From Zetaproteobacteria bacterium (lineage in GTDB: Bacteria > Pseudomonadota > Alphaproteobacteria > Micavibrionales > Micavibrionaceae): a stretch of DNA of 24,969 bases. Below the pieces are notes generated by a model. It was not told the DNA's origin. It searched no databases and saw nothing but the letters and a program-made list of their open reading frames with translations. Within the stretch, counting starts at the first letter, position 1; each line of letters starts with the position of its first letter. This document shows positions 1 through 6,343 of the stretch, piece by piece. Both the position numbers and the translations under genes were made by a program. The DNA is taken from assembly GCA_002747015.1 (NCBI GenBank), contig NVXI01000005.1, positions 95,582-120,550 of the forward strand, written 5' to 3'.

Positions 1-34
1 AAATTAAGACGTTTTTTCATAAAGGAGTTATTTC

Positions 35-292
35 ATGGGAAGTTTAAGTTCATCACCAAAGGCGCCTAGGCAGCCACAAACGATTTATGTGCCGGCACCT
101 ACACCAGTTATAAATACAACGGCATCAGCAAGCACGAAAACCGTAGAAAACAATGCCTCGCAGGCATCACAAAGCAGAACAAAAAGCCTGTTATCGAGAA
201 GCCGTAGCCGGTTTGGAACCATTGCAACCAGTTTTAAAGGCTTGTTAGGTAATGATAATTCCGGTGCGCGCAAGACGTTGCTTGGCGAATAA
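35..292 (+). CDS. Small phage protein upstream of portal
   Basis: 85-aa protein with a Pro/Thr/Ala/Ser-rich, probably disordered N-terminal half (PAPTPVINTT) and a basic Ser/Arg stretch (SRSRSRFGTI), ending in GLLGN...ARKTLLGE. From memory, short proteins with a GLLG...KTLLG-type ending occur next to podoviral connector genes in alphaproteobacterial phages. The position just before the portal matches T7 gene 7.3, which encodes a small basic tail-assembly protein. Similarity to gp7.3 is in position and composition only. The start has a strong Shine-Dalgarno site (AAAGGAG, 8-9 nt upstream). The portal starts 31 nt after its stop, so the two are probably co-transcribed. Virion or assembly role is inferred. 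Confidence 0.6.
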   Translation: MGSLSSSPKAPRQPQTIYVPAPTPVINTTASASTKTVENNASQASQSRTKSLLSRSRSRFGTIATSFKGLLGNDNSGARKTLLGE

Positions 293-323
293 TTGGGTAT
301 AAAAAAATCAGAAAGATAAAACA

Positions 324-1919
324 ATGATTACAGATACAGAGAATTTTAAGACAATATCTTTAGATGAAACAGATGATATGACGAAGGTTAAAGCACTTCT
401 CCAACGTTACGAATCCGCGAAAGATCGCCGTGATGAATGGACGTCATTATGGCAAGATTGTTATGATTATGCATTGCCACAGCGCGGAGGATTTAACGCG
501 CCTCTTATGGCTGGGAAGGCACGTACAAATCAAATATATGACGGTACGGCAATGGATGCAGCCGAACAACTGGCTGCAAGTCTATTGGGTAATTTAACGC
601 CAATATGGTCGCAATGGTTCGGTTTAAAACCTGGGCCTGATTTATCACCTGCTGAGGCGGATGCATTGGCGCCGGTTTTGGAAAAGGCAGGGAAAACAAT
701 ACAGGCACATTTTGATCGCTCTAATTTTGCTGTTGAAATACATCAATGTTATCTGGATTTGGTGGTCGGCGGTAGTGCCGCTTTATCATTCGAAGAGGCC
801 GATCCTGGCGGGTTTTCCGCATTTAAGTTTAACGCAATCCCCTTATCACAAGTGGTGTTAGAAGAGGGCAGCTCAGGATATCTCGATGGAGCATTCAGAA
901 CCATTGCCATGACGCTGGATCAATTAAACAGCCGTTATCCTGATGCAGAAATTCCGAGCGATATTATTAAGACGGCGATGAAAGACCCACAATTACGCTT
1001 TGATGTTTTAGAGGCTATCGTCCCAAATGGGTTGATCTTTGATTACATGGCCGTGTTATCTGATGATCCTATTGCGAGCACGCATGAACCTGTGGTTTTG
1101 AAAACAGGACAGTTTAATCAATCGCCGATTATTGGTTTTCGTTGGTTAAAATCTCCGGGGGAGGTTTATGGTCGCTCGCCGGTGATGAAGGCATTGCCTG
1201 ATATTAAAACCGCTAATAAAGTGGTTGAATTGATCTTGAAAAATGCATCAATTGCGGTGACTGGAATATGGCAGGCCGATGATGATGGGGTGCTAAATCC
1301 GGCGAATATTGAACTAACACCGGGAAGTATTATTCCCAAAGCCATTGGATCTAAAGGGCTTCAGCCATTAGAAATGCCGGGGCGTTTTGATGTGTCGCAG
1401 CTCATACTGGATAGCTTGCAAACGCGCATTCGTCATGCCTTGTTAACGGATAAGTTGGCACCTATTTCAGGCGCGCGTATGACAGCGACAGAAGTTTTGG
1501 AGCGTTCTGCGGAGATGTCTTTGATTTTGGGCGCAACGTATGGGCGTTTACAAACAGAGCTTCTCACCCCGCTGATAAAACGTGCATTTTCAATTCTGCG
1601 CCGTCGTGGTGAAGTTCCGGATATTTCCTTAGATGGTCGTTTGGTCGCGGTTGATTATCGGTCTCCGTTGGCGCGTTCTCAAGGGCAACGTAATGTTCAA
1701 AATACGTTGAGCTGGCTTAATACCGTTTTGGCAATGGGGCCAGAGGCGGCTATGTCGGTTGATTTGCCTGCGGCGGTTCGTTTCTTGGGCGAGGCCTTGG
1801 CCGTGCCAAGTGATTTGATTCGTAGTGAAATATTACCTGAAATAGATGCGATTCAATCCGAAATAGAGAATCAAAGCAATACGTTGGTAGAGGAGGGACA
1901 GAGCCATGACGCGCCATAA
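324..1919 (+). CDS. Head-tail connector (portal) protein, podovirus type
   Basis: 531 aa, the usual length for the podoviral head-to-tail connecting protein family (T7 gp8-like). The N-terminal part contains the characteristic run of connector proteins: RRDEWTSLWQDCYDYALPQR (about 34-53), then TNQIYDGTAMDAAEQLAASL and LGNLTPIWSQWFGL. The protein forms the dodecameric ring at the capsid vertex through which DNA is packaged and ejected and to which the tail tubular proteins attach. A predicted central region contains FRWLKSPGEVYGRSPVMKAL, also typical. The C-terminal tail is acidic and Glu/Gln-rich. The next gene overlaps the last 14 nt, which suggests translational coupling. No sign of truncation. 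Confidence 0.93.
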   Translation: MITDTENFKTISLDETDDMTKVKALLQRYESAKDRRDEWTSLWQDCYDYALPQRGGFNAPLMAGKARTNQIYDGTAMDAAEQLAASLLGNLTPIWSQWFGLKPGPDLSPAEADALAPVLEKAGKTIQAHFDRSNFAVEIHQCYLDLVVGGSAALSFEEADPGGFSAFKFNAIPLSQVVLEEGSSGYLDGAFRTIAMTLDQLNSRYPDAEIPSDIIKTAMKDPQLRFDVLEAIVPNGLIFDYMAVLSDDPIASTHEPVVLKTGQFNQSPIIGFRWLKSPGEVYGRSPVMKALPDIKTANKVVELILKNASIAVTGIWQADDDGVLNPANIELTPGSIIPKAIGSKGLQPLEMPGRFDVSQLILDSLQTRIRHALLTDKLAPISGARMTATEVLERSAEMSLILGATYGRLQTELLTPLIKRAFSILRRRGEVPDISLDGRLVAVDYRSPLARSQGQRNVQNTLSWLNTVLAMGPEAAMSVDLPAAVRFLGEALAVPSDLIRSEILPEIDAIQSEIENQSNTLVEEGQSHDAP

Positions 1920-2190
1920 TGACAGAGACTTTTTGAATAATTATGAACACGGTGTTGTGTATAGGCCTGATAATTCTATGCGCAGTGAAGTCAGGGAAAC
2001 AGAAAAAGCCTTTGCACGATTATTTCTAAGTGATGATGGCCAGAAAGTATTGTCTCATTTGCAATCGATCACGTTTCAACGTGCGCTTGGTGCGGGCGCA
2101 GCAGAGGCACAGCTTCGATATATGGAAGGGCAACGCGCCCTAATGGCCAGTGTATTACGATTGATTGATCGTGGCCGCAACAATGTTTAA
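1906..2190 (+). CDS. Bbp19-like phage protein
   Basis: 94-aa protein overlapping the portal 3' end by 14 nt, with a strong GAGGAGGG ribosome site inside the portal gene. The core (AFARLFLSDDGQKVLSHLQS, then FQRALGAGAAEAQLRYMEGQ and RALMASVLRLIDRGR) matches my memory of the Bbp19 family of podoviral proteins, named from Bordetella phage BPP-1 and its relatives, which lie between portal and scaffold genes. The EGQRAL...I...GR pattern is the recognisable part. Molecular function is not established to my knowledge; a role in head assembly is inferred from position. Mostly helical, no membrane segment or signal peptide. Confidence 0.75.
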   Translation: MTRHNDRDFLNNYEHGVVYRPDNSMRSEVRETEKAFARLFLSDDGQKVLSHLQSITFQRALGAGAAEAQLRYMEGQRALMASVLRLIDRGRNNV

Positions 2191-2225
2191 CCCAATATTT
2201 TTTTAACCTAAGGAGAATAAAGAAA

Positions 2226-2882
2226 ATGCATAATGAAAAAACCACTGAAGAGAATCTGTTAAGTGCTGAGATACCCGAAAAATTTAAGCACCCAGAAACT
2301 GGTGAAGTACAAACTGATTTGCTAATGAAATCTTATAAAGAGCTTGAAAAACGGTTGTCACAAAACCCAGCTGCGCCGAAAACGCCAGAAGACTATTGTA
2401 TTGATTGTTCACATGGGATGTTTGAAGTTGATATTGAGATCAACCGCCGTTTGCATGAAAAGGGTTTTACGCAAGAACAAGCACAAGAGGTCTATAATCT
2501 GGCATCCGAAAAGATGGTACCGATGGTTCATGAAATTGCCGCAGATTATAAAGCAGATCGAGAAGTTGAAAAGCTAAGCAATCATTTTGGTGGGGTTGAG
2601 CAGTGGAAAGAAATGTCGCGCCAGCTCTTGGCTTTCGGGCGTAAAAACTTACCCGAAGATGTGCTTGATAATTTATCCAGCTCATTTGAGGGCGTGGTTG
2701 CGCTGCACCGTATGATGAAAGGGGAGGAGCCAAGACTACAACGTGTTTCTGCACAAGAAAAACAGGGCGTGAATGACCTTGAGCTTAGCTCGATGATGCG
2801 TGATCCACGTTATTGGAAGGATAAAGATCCTGCTTATATCGCGAAGGTAACACAAGGGTTTGAAAACTTGTACGGTAATTAA
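2226..2882 (+). CDS. Phage capsid scaffold/assembly protein
   Basis: 218-aa, charged, helix-rich protein with AAGGAG before the start. The segment KHPETGEVQTDLLMKSYKEL (about 21-40), continuing EKRLS, resembles the opening of putative scaffold proteins in T7-like alphaproteobacterial phages (ExGEVxxDxLLKSYxELEK). Position between the connector and the major capsid gene is that of T7 gp9, which co-assembles inside the procapsid and leaves before packaging. The C-terminal region (SSMMRDPRYWKDKDPAYIAK) resembles the 'DPRYWRDRDP' ending seen in many such proteins and may be the capsid-interacting end. A symmetric hairpin follows 37 nt downstream. Confidence 0.78.
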   Translation: MHNEKTTEENLLSAEIPEKFKHPETGEVQTDLLMKSYKELEKRLSQNPAAPKTPEDYCIDCSHGMFEVDIEINRRLHEKGFTQEQAQEVYNLASEKMVPMVHEIAADYKADREVEKLSNHFGGVEQWKEMSRQLLAFGRKNLPEDVLDNLSSSFEGVVALHRMMKGEEPRLQRVSAQEKQGVNDLELSSMMRDPRYWKDKDPAYIAKVTQGFENLYGN

Positions 2883-2918
2883 TTAATGTGACACTTTACG
2901 GTTTTATCATATAGATTT

Positions 2919-2946
2919 AAACCTTCCTCAAATATGGGGAAGGTTT
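2919..2946. terminator. Bidirectional intrinsic terminator between scaffold and PilZ genes
   Basis: Perfect 9-bp inverted repeat: AAACCTTCC (2919-2927) and GGAAGGTTT (2938-2946) around a 10-nt AT-rich loop, flanked by A/T on both sides. It lies between the convergent scaffold and PilZ genes and could end transcripts from both directions. The U-tracts are short (TTT, then ATAATAATG). Confidence 0.6.
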
Positions 2947-2974
2947 ATAATAATGTTTATTGAATAGAAGGTGT

Positions 2975-3358
2975 TTAGCTCTGTGACTCGGCAAAGCGTT
3001 GTGTCACATAATCATCAACCACTTTTTGAAAGCTTGTTTGTGCATTTTTTGAAAGCGGTAAATATTGTAGCGCAATTTTATTTGGAGATTTACGAACCAC
3101 TTTTGCATTATGGTCAATTTCCATCATTTCATCACGAAGTTTGAACTTTAATGTGAATTTGCAATCTTGACCAATAGAAAAAAGACGTTCATCCGCAGCG
3201 ATAAGCATGCCGCCCGAACTCCAGTTTTCGACAGGATGCATTTGTCCGTTAATGATGCTGACGCAACGGTCATCAGATCTGCGAGCCTCTTTGCGCTTTG
3301 TTTGAGCACTAGAGCTCTTCTTTAAAATATCAGAAGATTTTATAACTTTGCTAAACAT
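2975..3358 (-). CDS. PilZ-domain protein (putative c-di-GMP receptor), moron
   Basis: 127 aa from the chosen start (131 aa from the ATG ending at 3370). Both PilZ signature motifs are visible: RxxxR (RKEAR, near residue 22 of the short form) and, about 24 residues later, NxSxxG (NWSSGG). A beta-rich core follows (GGMLIAADERLFSIGQDCKF, then HNAKVVRKSPNKIALQYLPL). PilZ domains bind cyclic di-GMP and control motility, pili or envelope polysaccharide. The only minus-strand gene in the phage block, it has its own promoter (3382-3410) and a shared terminator. That promoter would leave only about 5 nt before the ATG at 3370, whereas the ATG at 3358 has a GGGA ribosome site, so I prefer 3358. Lysogenic expression is inferred. 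Confidence 0.8.
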   Translation of the reverse strand: MFSKVIKSSDILKKSSSAQTKRKEARRSDDRCVSIINGQMHPVENWSSGGMLIAADERLFSIGQDCKFTLKFKLRDEMMEIDHNAKVVRKSPNKIALQYLPLSKNAQTSFQKVVDDYVTQRFAESQS

Positions 3359-3381
3359 TTTAGTTCCCATAATTAATTAAC

Positions 3382-3410
3382 AATTTAAAAGTACTGCAAA
3401 TCTTTGTCAA
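3382..3410 (-). promoter_or_regulatory. Sigma70-like promoter of the PilZ gene
   Basis: On the minus strand: TTGACA (complement of 3405-3410), 17-nt spacer, TAAATT (complement of 3382-3387). Predicted start near 3375. It is divergent from the plus-strand promoter at 3467, with 56 nt between the two -35 boxes. Confidence 0.6.
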
Positions 3411-3466
3411 AATTAAGGCAAAATTAACTATTTAGTAAAAACTGCACGAAAAAGTACAAAAAAAGA

Positions 3467-3495
3467 TTGACACATCAGGATTAAATTCCTAATAT
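3467..3495 (+). promoter_or_regulatory. Consensus sigma70 promoter upstream of capsid gene
   Basis: TTGACA (3467-3472), exactly 17 nt, then TAATAT (3490-3495): a perfect -35 box and a 5/6 -10 box. The predicted start is around 3502. It is the best-matching promoter in the window and lies 270 nt upstream of the capsid start codon. Its position recalls T7 phi10, but it is a host-type promoter. Confidence 0.8.
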
Positions 3496-3501
3496 GGATA
3501 C

Positions 3502-3628
3502 ACAAACGCCACGAATGCCATTTCTGAATCAGAATATAACATTATCATGAAATATAATTGATTTGAAATCAATTCGTAAATCTATACCGGATGGGTAACA
3601 CGTCTAATCGTGTCCGTTCGGTTTTTTT
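3502..3628 (+). ncRNA. Predicted ~127-nt small RNA or attenuated leader upstream of capsid
   Basis: A predicted transcript between a consensus promoter and an intrinsic terminator that contains no credible reading frame. It has two hairpins: AATTGATTT-G-AAATCAATT (3556-3574, a 19-nt perfect palindrome) and the terminator hairpin (3587-3621). The terminator loop plus 3' arm (3603-3613) is perfectly complementary to 3699-3709 in the downstream capsid leader. It may be a free regulatory RNA acting in trans on capsid mRNA, or simply the prematurely terminated leader of the capsid operon. Together with the PilZ promoter region it accounts for most of the 394-bp gap 3371-3764; the rest (3629-3764) is the capsid leader. 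No experimental support; family not recognised. Confidence 0.5.
3587..3628 (+). terminator. Intrinsic terminator in capsid leader
   Basis: CCGGATGG (3587-3594) pairs with CCGTTCGG (3614-3621) through 8 pairs, two of them G-U. After a GTA bulge, ACACG (3598-3602) pairs with CGTGT (3609-3613) around loop TCTAAT. Seven T follow (3622-3628). It would stop transcripts from the 3467 promoter unless they are antiterminated. Confidence 0.72.
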
Positions 3629-3690
3629 ATTCCAAGGCTCTGAATTCTATATACGACTTTGGATTGTTACGCCCTTCATTTGGCCTTAAG

Positions 3691-3709
3691 ACGATTAAAC
3701 ACGATTAGA
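3691..3709 (+). promoter_or_regulatory. Direct repeat in capsid leader complementary to the upstream RNA
   Basis: ACGATTA occurs twice in register, at 3691-3697 and 3701-3707. The second copy, extended to ACACGATTAGA (3699-3709), is the exact reverse complement of TCTAATCGTGT (3603-3613) in the terminator hairpin. The site lies 55 nt before the capsid start codon. Pairing in cis would enclose 85 nt and break the terminator stem; pairing in trans would join the short RNA to capsid mRNA. Confidence 0.5.
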
Positions 3710-3764
3710 TAACCAAAAGACGGCTTTTTTCTCTTAACTTTAAACCATTAGAAAGAGGTTTATT

Positions 3765-4598
3765 ATGTCTACAACAATAGATCAGGCTTTTATAAAGCAA
3801 TTCGAGCGTGAAGTGCACGAAGCCTACCAACGCCAAGGATCAAAACTCCGAAATACTGTGCGTACAATAACAGGTGTTAATGGCTCAAGCGCGGTTTTCC
3901 AAAAAGTCGGAAAAGGCACGGCCAGCACAAAAGCAACGCATGGCATGGTGCCTGTGATGAATTTGGATCACTCCAATATTGAAGTTATTCTATCCGATTA
4001 TTATGCAGGGGACTGGGTTGATCGTCTAGATGAGCTGAAAACCAATATTGACGAGCGTCAGATCATTGCCAATGCTGGTGCGCAGGCTCTAGGTCGTAAA
4101 ACTGATGAGCTAGTCATTAATGCACTTGCCAGTGCGTCTGCGAATATCATTGCGGATGGGAATATCGGGTTGACCAAGGATAAAATCTTGAACGCATTTG
4201 AGACATTTGGTGAAAATGATGTTCCAGATGATGGGCAACGTTTTTGTATCGTTGGCTGGAAGCAGTGGAGTGAATTACTGAGTATTGATGAGTTTGTAAA
4301 CGCAGACTATATCGGTCATGAAAATTTGCCATTCTCAACAATTACGCAGGCAAAAATGTTTCTGGGTACGATTTTCATTCCGCATTCAGGATTGCCTATT
4401 GATGTGAATGATGTTCGTTCTTGTTTCTATTATCATAAGACGGCGATCGGTCATGCAGCGGCCAGTGATATCCAAACCGATGTTTCATGGCATGGTGATC
4501 GTGCATCCCATTTCGTCAATAACATGATGAGCCAAGGCGCAGGTCTGATTGATGAGAGCGGAATCGTTGTCATTAATTGTGATGAAACACCGGACTAA
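3765..4598 (+). CDS. Major capsid protein
   Basis: 277 aa, starting MSTTIDQAFIKQFEREVHEA with an AGAGG ribosome site. It matches the phage capsid family common in podovirus-like alphaproteobacterial prophages: conserved FEREVHEAYQRQGSKLRNTV near the N-terminus, then HSNIEVILSDYYAGDWVDRL, and IDERQIIANAGAQALGRKTD. It builds the icosahedral shell on the scaffold. At 277 aa it is shorter than T7 gp10A but usual for this family. It is preceded by a consensus promoter with a structured leader and followed 122 nt later by a strong intrinsic terminator, so it is the most isolated transcription unit in the virion block. That parallels T7 phi10-gene 10-Tphi. Confidence 0.92.
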   Translation: MSTTIDQAFIKQFEREVHEAYQRQGSKLRNTVRTITGVNGSSAVFQKVGKGTASTKATHGMVPVMNLDHSNIEVILSDYYAGDWVDRLDELKTNIDERQIIANAGAQALGRKTDELVINALASASANIIADGNIGLTKDKILNAFETFGENDVPDDGQRFCIVGWKQWSELLSIDEFVNADYIGHENLPFSTITQAKMFLGTIFIPHSGLPIDVNDVRSCFYYHKTAIGHAAASDIQTDVSWHGDRASHFVNNMMSQGAGLIDESGIVVINCDETPD

Positions 4599-4616
4599 GC
4601 CCAGACTAAGAACGTT

Positions 4617-4703
4617 CATTGTTTCATTGTGGCGGTGTTAAATTTCGGCTTACGTATAAATCATACGTAGCGTCGTCATTTTCCTAGCCACACTAAAACA
4701 CTG
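4617..4703 (+). other. Structured intergenic RNA after capsid gene
   Basis: An imperfect long stem: 4617-4633 pairs with 4687-4703 at 14 of 17 positions, including TGTGGC/GCCACA with no mismatch. It encloses a perfect hairpin, TACGTAT (4651-4657) with ATACGTA (4663-4669), loop AAATC. It sits between the capsid stop and the terminator at 4720. It could protect the capsid mRNA 3' end or act as a leader for the next gene. No known RNA family recognised. Confidence 0.45.
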
Positions 4704-4719
4704 TTTGCTCTGCTTTTAG

Positions 4720-4750
4720 CACCCCGCATTTAAATATGCGGGGTGTTTTT
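4720..4750 (+). terminator. Strong intrinsic terminator after capsid gene
   Basis: CACCCCGCAT (4720-4729), loop TTAAAT, ATGCGGGGTG (4736-4745), then TTTTT: a perfect 10-bp GC-rich stem with U-tract. It is the counterpart in position of T7 Tphi. The next gene starts 26 nt further on, so that gene needs read-through. Confidence 0.88.
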
Positions 4751-4776
4751 CATTTTATATATTTAGGAGAATAAGG

Positions 4777-5016
4777 ATGGCTTATATCGCATCTGACTTA
4801 AGCGTACTCGCATACGCGAATAACTTTACTTTATGGCATTTCACAAGCGTGGACGCCGATATTACAACAGGTGGTTATTTTAACACCGCAGTGGATATGC
4901 TGCGTGTGAATGATTTGATTATCGCAAATATCGATACCGATGGTATCCCGTCAACGACATTCTATGTTGTAACAGGAAATGACGGCAGCACTATCACAAT
5001 TACGGCTTATGCTTAA
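4777..5016 (+). CDS. Small virion protein after capsid (candidate head decoration)
   Basis: 79-aa, beta-rich, acidic protein with a good AGGAG ribosome site. The pattern (FTLWHFTSVDADITTGGYFN, then DMLRVNDLIIANIDTDGIPS and a YVVT...TITITA ending) resembles small uncharacterised proteins coded just after the major capsid gene in T7-like alphaproteobacterial phages, with W/Y-Y-T...D...GYFN..AD.L..GD.I. By position and size it may stabilise or decorate the head. I recall no demonstrated function. No membrane segment. It is isolated by the terminator upstream and a 231-nt structured gap downstream. Confidence 0.6.
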   Translation: MAYIASDLSVLAYANNFTLWHFTSVDADITTGGYFNTAVDMLRVNDLIIANIDTDGIPSTTFYVVTGNDGSTITITAYA

Positions 5017-5041
5017 AAAACGCCCATAATATTGTGATGCA

Positions 5042-5213
5042 GAAGGCTTGACGCGCTCCTCACGCTCGCCTTTGCTTTTGTAAGCCTTCATAGGTATCGA
5101 ACCAGCACAGCCCTGAACCTAATGTAGTACTTAAGGCCGCGACTACGGCCTCGAACCAAATGGTTCGTAAGCCTACGTGGCGTTTGAACGCTATAATTAA
5201 GATTCAGGGCTGT
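5042..5213 (+). other. Highly structured leader before tail tubular A gene
   Basis: In the 231-nt gap 5017-5247, GAAGGCTT (5042-5049) pairs with AAGCCTTC (5082-5089). Then a perfect 11-bp stem, ACAGCCCTGAA (5107-5117) with TTCAGGGCTGT (5203-5213), encloses 85 nt. That interior holds three hairpins: AGGCCG/CGGCCT (5134-5151, loop CGACTA), CGAACC/GGTTCG (5152-5167) and GCGT/ACGC (5180-5191). The result is a four-way-junction shape ending about 35 nt before the start codon. It is not a tRNA. No known riboswitch recognised. A bare DNA cruciform is the alternative. Confidence 0.55.
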
Positions 5214-5247
5214 TGCTTTATAACAGAAATTATCAGGAGAATTTAAA

Positions 5248-5817
5248 ATGGCATTATCAGATATTGGCCTATGTAGCCGCGCACTCATCAGGATAGGTGC
5301 TGCGCCAATTACAGGTTTTAACGAAGGCACCGCAGAAAGTGAAATTGCAGGGGCTTTGTTTGCGCAAACGCGCGATGCACTTTTATCGGCCTATGCATGG
5401 GGCTTCGCCAGTGTGCAGGTTACATTAAATCAACTCGCAAACGCGCCTCTGGCTGATTATGCTTATGCCTATGCGTTGCCCAATGATTTTTTACGCGCAT
5501 TAAGCGCAGGCAGTGGCGCACGTGGGCGTGGTCTGAATTACCGAATTGCCAGTGGTGCGCTGCATACGAATGCGCCGGAAGTGGTTTTGAGTTATATTTT
5601 CAGACCTGAAGAAGAGGTGTTTCCACCATATTTTGATTCTGCACTTATCACACGTCTTTCTGCGGAGTTTACAATTCCTGTGACCGAGAATACCTCACGC
5701 GCAGAAAGCATGTTTGCAATGGCAGAAAAGGAATTCCAGCGTGCCCGTCAGATTGATGCGCAACAAGATACTCCGAATAAAATAGAGGATTTCACATTGA
5801 TTACTGTTCGGGATTAA
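5248..5817 (+). CDS. Tail tubular protein A (T7 gp11-like adaptor)
   Basis: 189 aa with AGGAG 9-10 nt before ATG. The opening ALSDIGLCSRALIRIGAAPI, then EIAGALFAQTRDALLSAYAW and GFA (about 31-53), is the hallmark of podoviral tail tubular protein A, with the usual LCNxALxxIGa...I......s..A......Y...RD..L..hpW pattern. YAYALPNDFLRALSAGSG follows, as in the family (YxLPxDxLRv). It forms the dodecameric ring that joins the portal to the tail nozzle. It is followed after 21 nt by the promoter of an accessory cassette. Confidence 0.9.
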   Translation: MALSDIGLCSRALIRIGAAPITGFNEGTAESEIAGALFAQTRDALLSAYAWGFASVQVTLNQLANAPLADYAYAYALPNDFLRALSAGSGARGRGLNYRIASGALHTNAPEVVLSYIFRPEEEVFPPYFDSALITRLSAEFTIPVTENTSRAESMFAMAEKEFQRARQIDAQQDTPNKIEDFTLITVRD

Positions 5818-5838
5818 GCATTAAATCCGGCTATTTTC

Positions 5839-5868
5839 TTGACGAGATTGTCTCTTGTGGTTTAGTAT
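5839..5868 (+). promoter_or_regulatory. Promoter-like site for 65-aa moron
   Basis: TTGACG (5839-5844), 18 nt, TAGTAT (5863-5868). It starts 21 nt after the tail tubular A stop. The predicted start near 5875 lies after the GTG at 5871 and before the ATG at 5904, supporting the shorter protein. Confidence 0.5.
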
Positions 5869-5903
5869 ATGTGCAATATAAAACTATAAAAAATGGGTGG
5901 ATT

Positions 5904-6101
5904 ATGGATCTAGATAAACAGAAAAATATTAGTGGTGAGTGGGGCGATAGTGAATTAGGTGCGGAAACAGGTGTTCCCCCGAAATATCATGATGCTGCTC
6001 TTACTGCGAATGGTGTGGTAGAGGATAACGGTTTCCAAGGAATACCTGTGCACCCTGTTACGAAGCCGGATGAAAATGAAGAACAAGTACTGGGTATTTA
6101 A
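5904..6101 (+). CDS. 65-aa acidic protein, moron
   Basis: Short soluble protein, MDLDKQKNISGEWGDSELGA, continuing ETGVPPKYHD and ending in an acidic tail (PDENEEQVLGI). No membrane segment, signal peptide or recognised domain. A GTG at 5871 would extend it by 11 residues but has no ribosome site and lies upstream of the predicted transcription start. ATG 5904 has GGGTGG 4-9 nt upstream. It is enclosed by its own promoter and terminator between tail tubular A and B, in a place where T7-like phages have no gene. Probably expressed independently of the late operon. Function unknown. Confidence 0.55.
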   Translation: MDLDKQKNISGEWGDSELGAETGVPPKYHDAALTANGVVEDNGFQGIPVHPVTKPDENEEQVLGI

Positions 6102-6139
6102 TCCGGTATTTCTAATAACATTATAAATAATACGAGTGA

Positions 6140-6163
6140 ACCGTCCATCTGGGCGGTTTTTTT
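6140..6163 (+). terminator. Intrinsic terminator of 65-aa moron
   Basis: ACCGTCC (6140-6146), loop ATCT, GGGCGGT (6151-6157), T-tract 6157-6163, followed by GTGCC. The T7-GTGCCTGAAAT tail recurs after the terminator at 13292. Confidence 0.82.
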
Positions 6164-6207
6164 GTGCCTGAAATTTACATTTTAAACATAGATAACAGAA
6201 GAATGTG

Positions 6208-6320
6208 ATTTGCATTTACGCAAATTGTACCGAGCGAGAGCGAAGCAATGCGTATGCATTGTTCGCTTTAAAGAAGGCAAACAAATCTTGGGTTTGCTTT
6301 GCGAGGCGCACGAATGTGCG
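6208..6320 (+). repeat. Four-hairpin leader element, copy 1
   Basis: Hairpins in order: ATTTGC/GCAAAT (6208-6225); GCGAAGCAATGC with GCATTGTTCGC (6240-6266, one bulged A, loop GTAT); AAGGCAAAC with GTTTGCTTT (6274-6300); CGCAC/GTGCG (6307-6320). The linker GCAAATTGTAC, then one base, then GAG is the same in copy 2 (8249-8347). Copies differ at both sides of stem pairs so that pairing is kept. The element ends 23 nt before the tail tubular B start codon. No known RNA family recognised. Confidence 0.6.
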
Positions 6321-6343
6321 TGAAATCAAAAGAAAGAAAAACA

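Noticed and set aside
3494..3550. 18-codon frame starting in the -10 box of the 3467 promoter
   Set aside because: Start codon lies upstream of the predicted transcription start and has no ribosome site.
5098..5216. tRNA-like sequence on the minus strand (GGTTCGA strings)
   Set aside because: No acceptor stem, anticodon arm or CCA in correct spacing; the TTCGA strings belong to the hairpins described.
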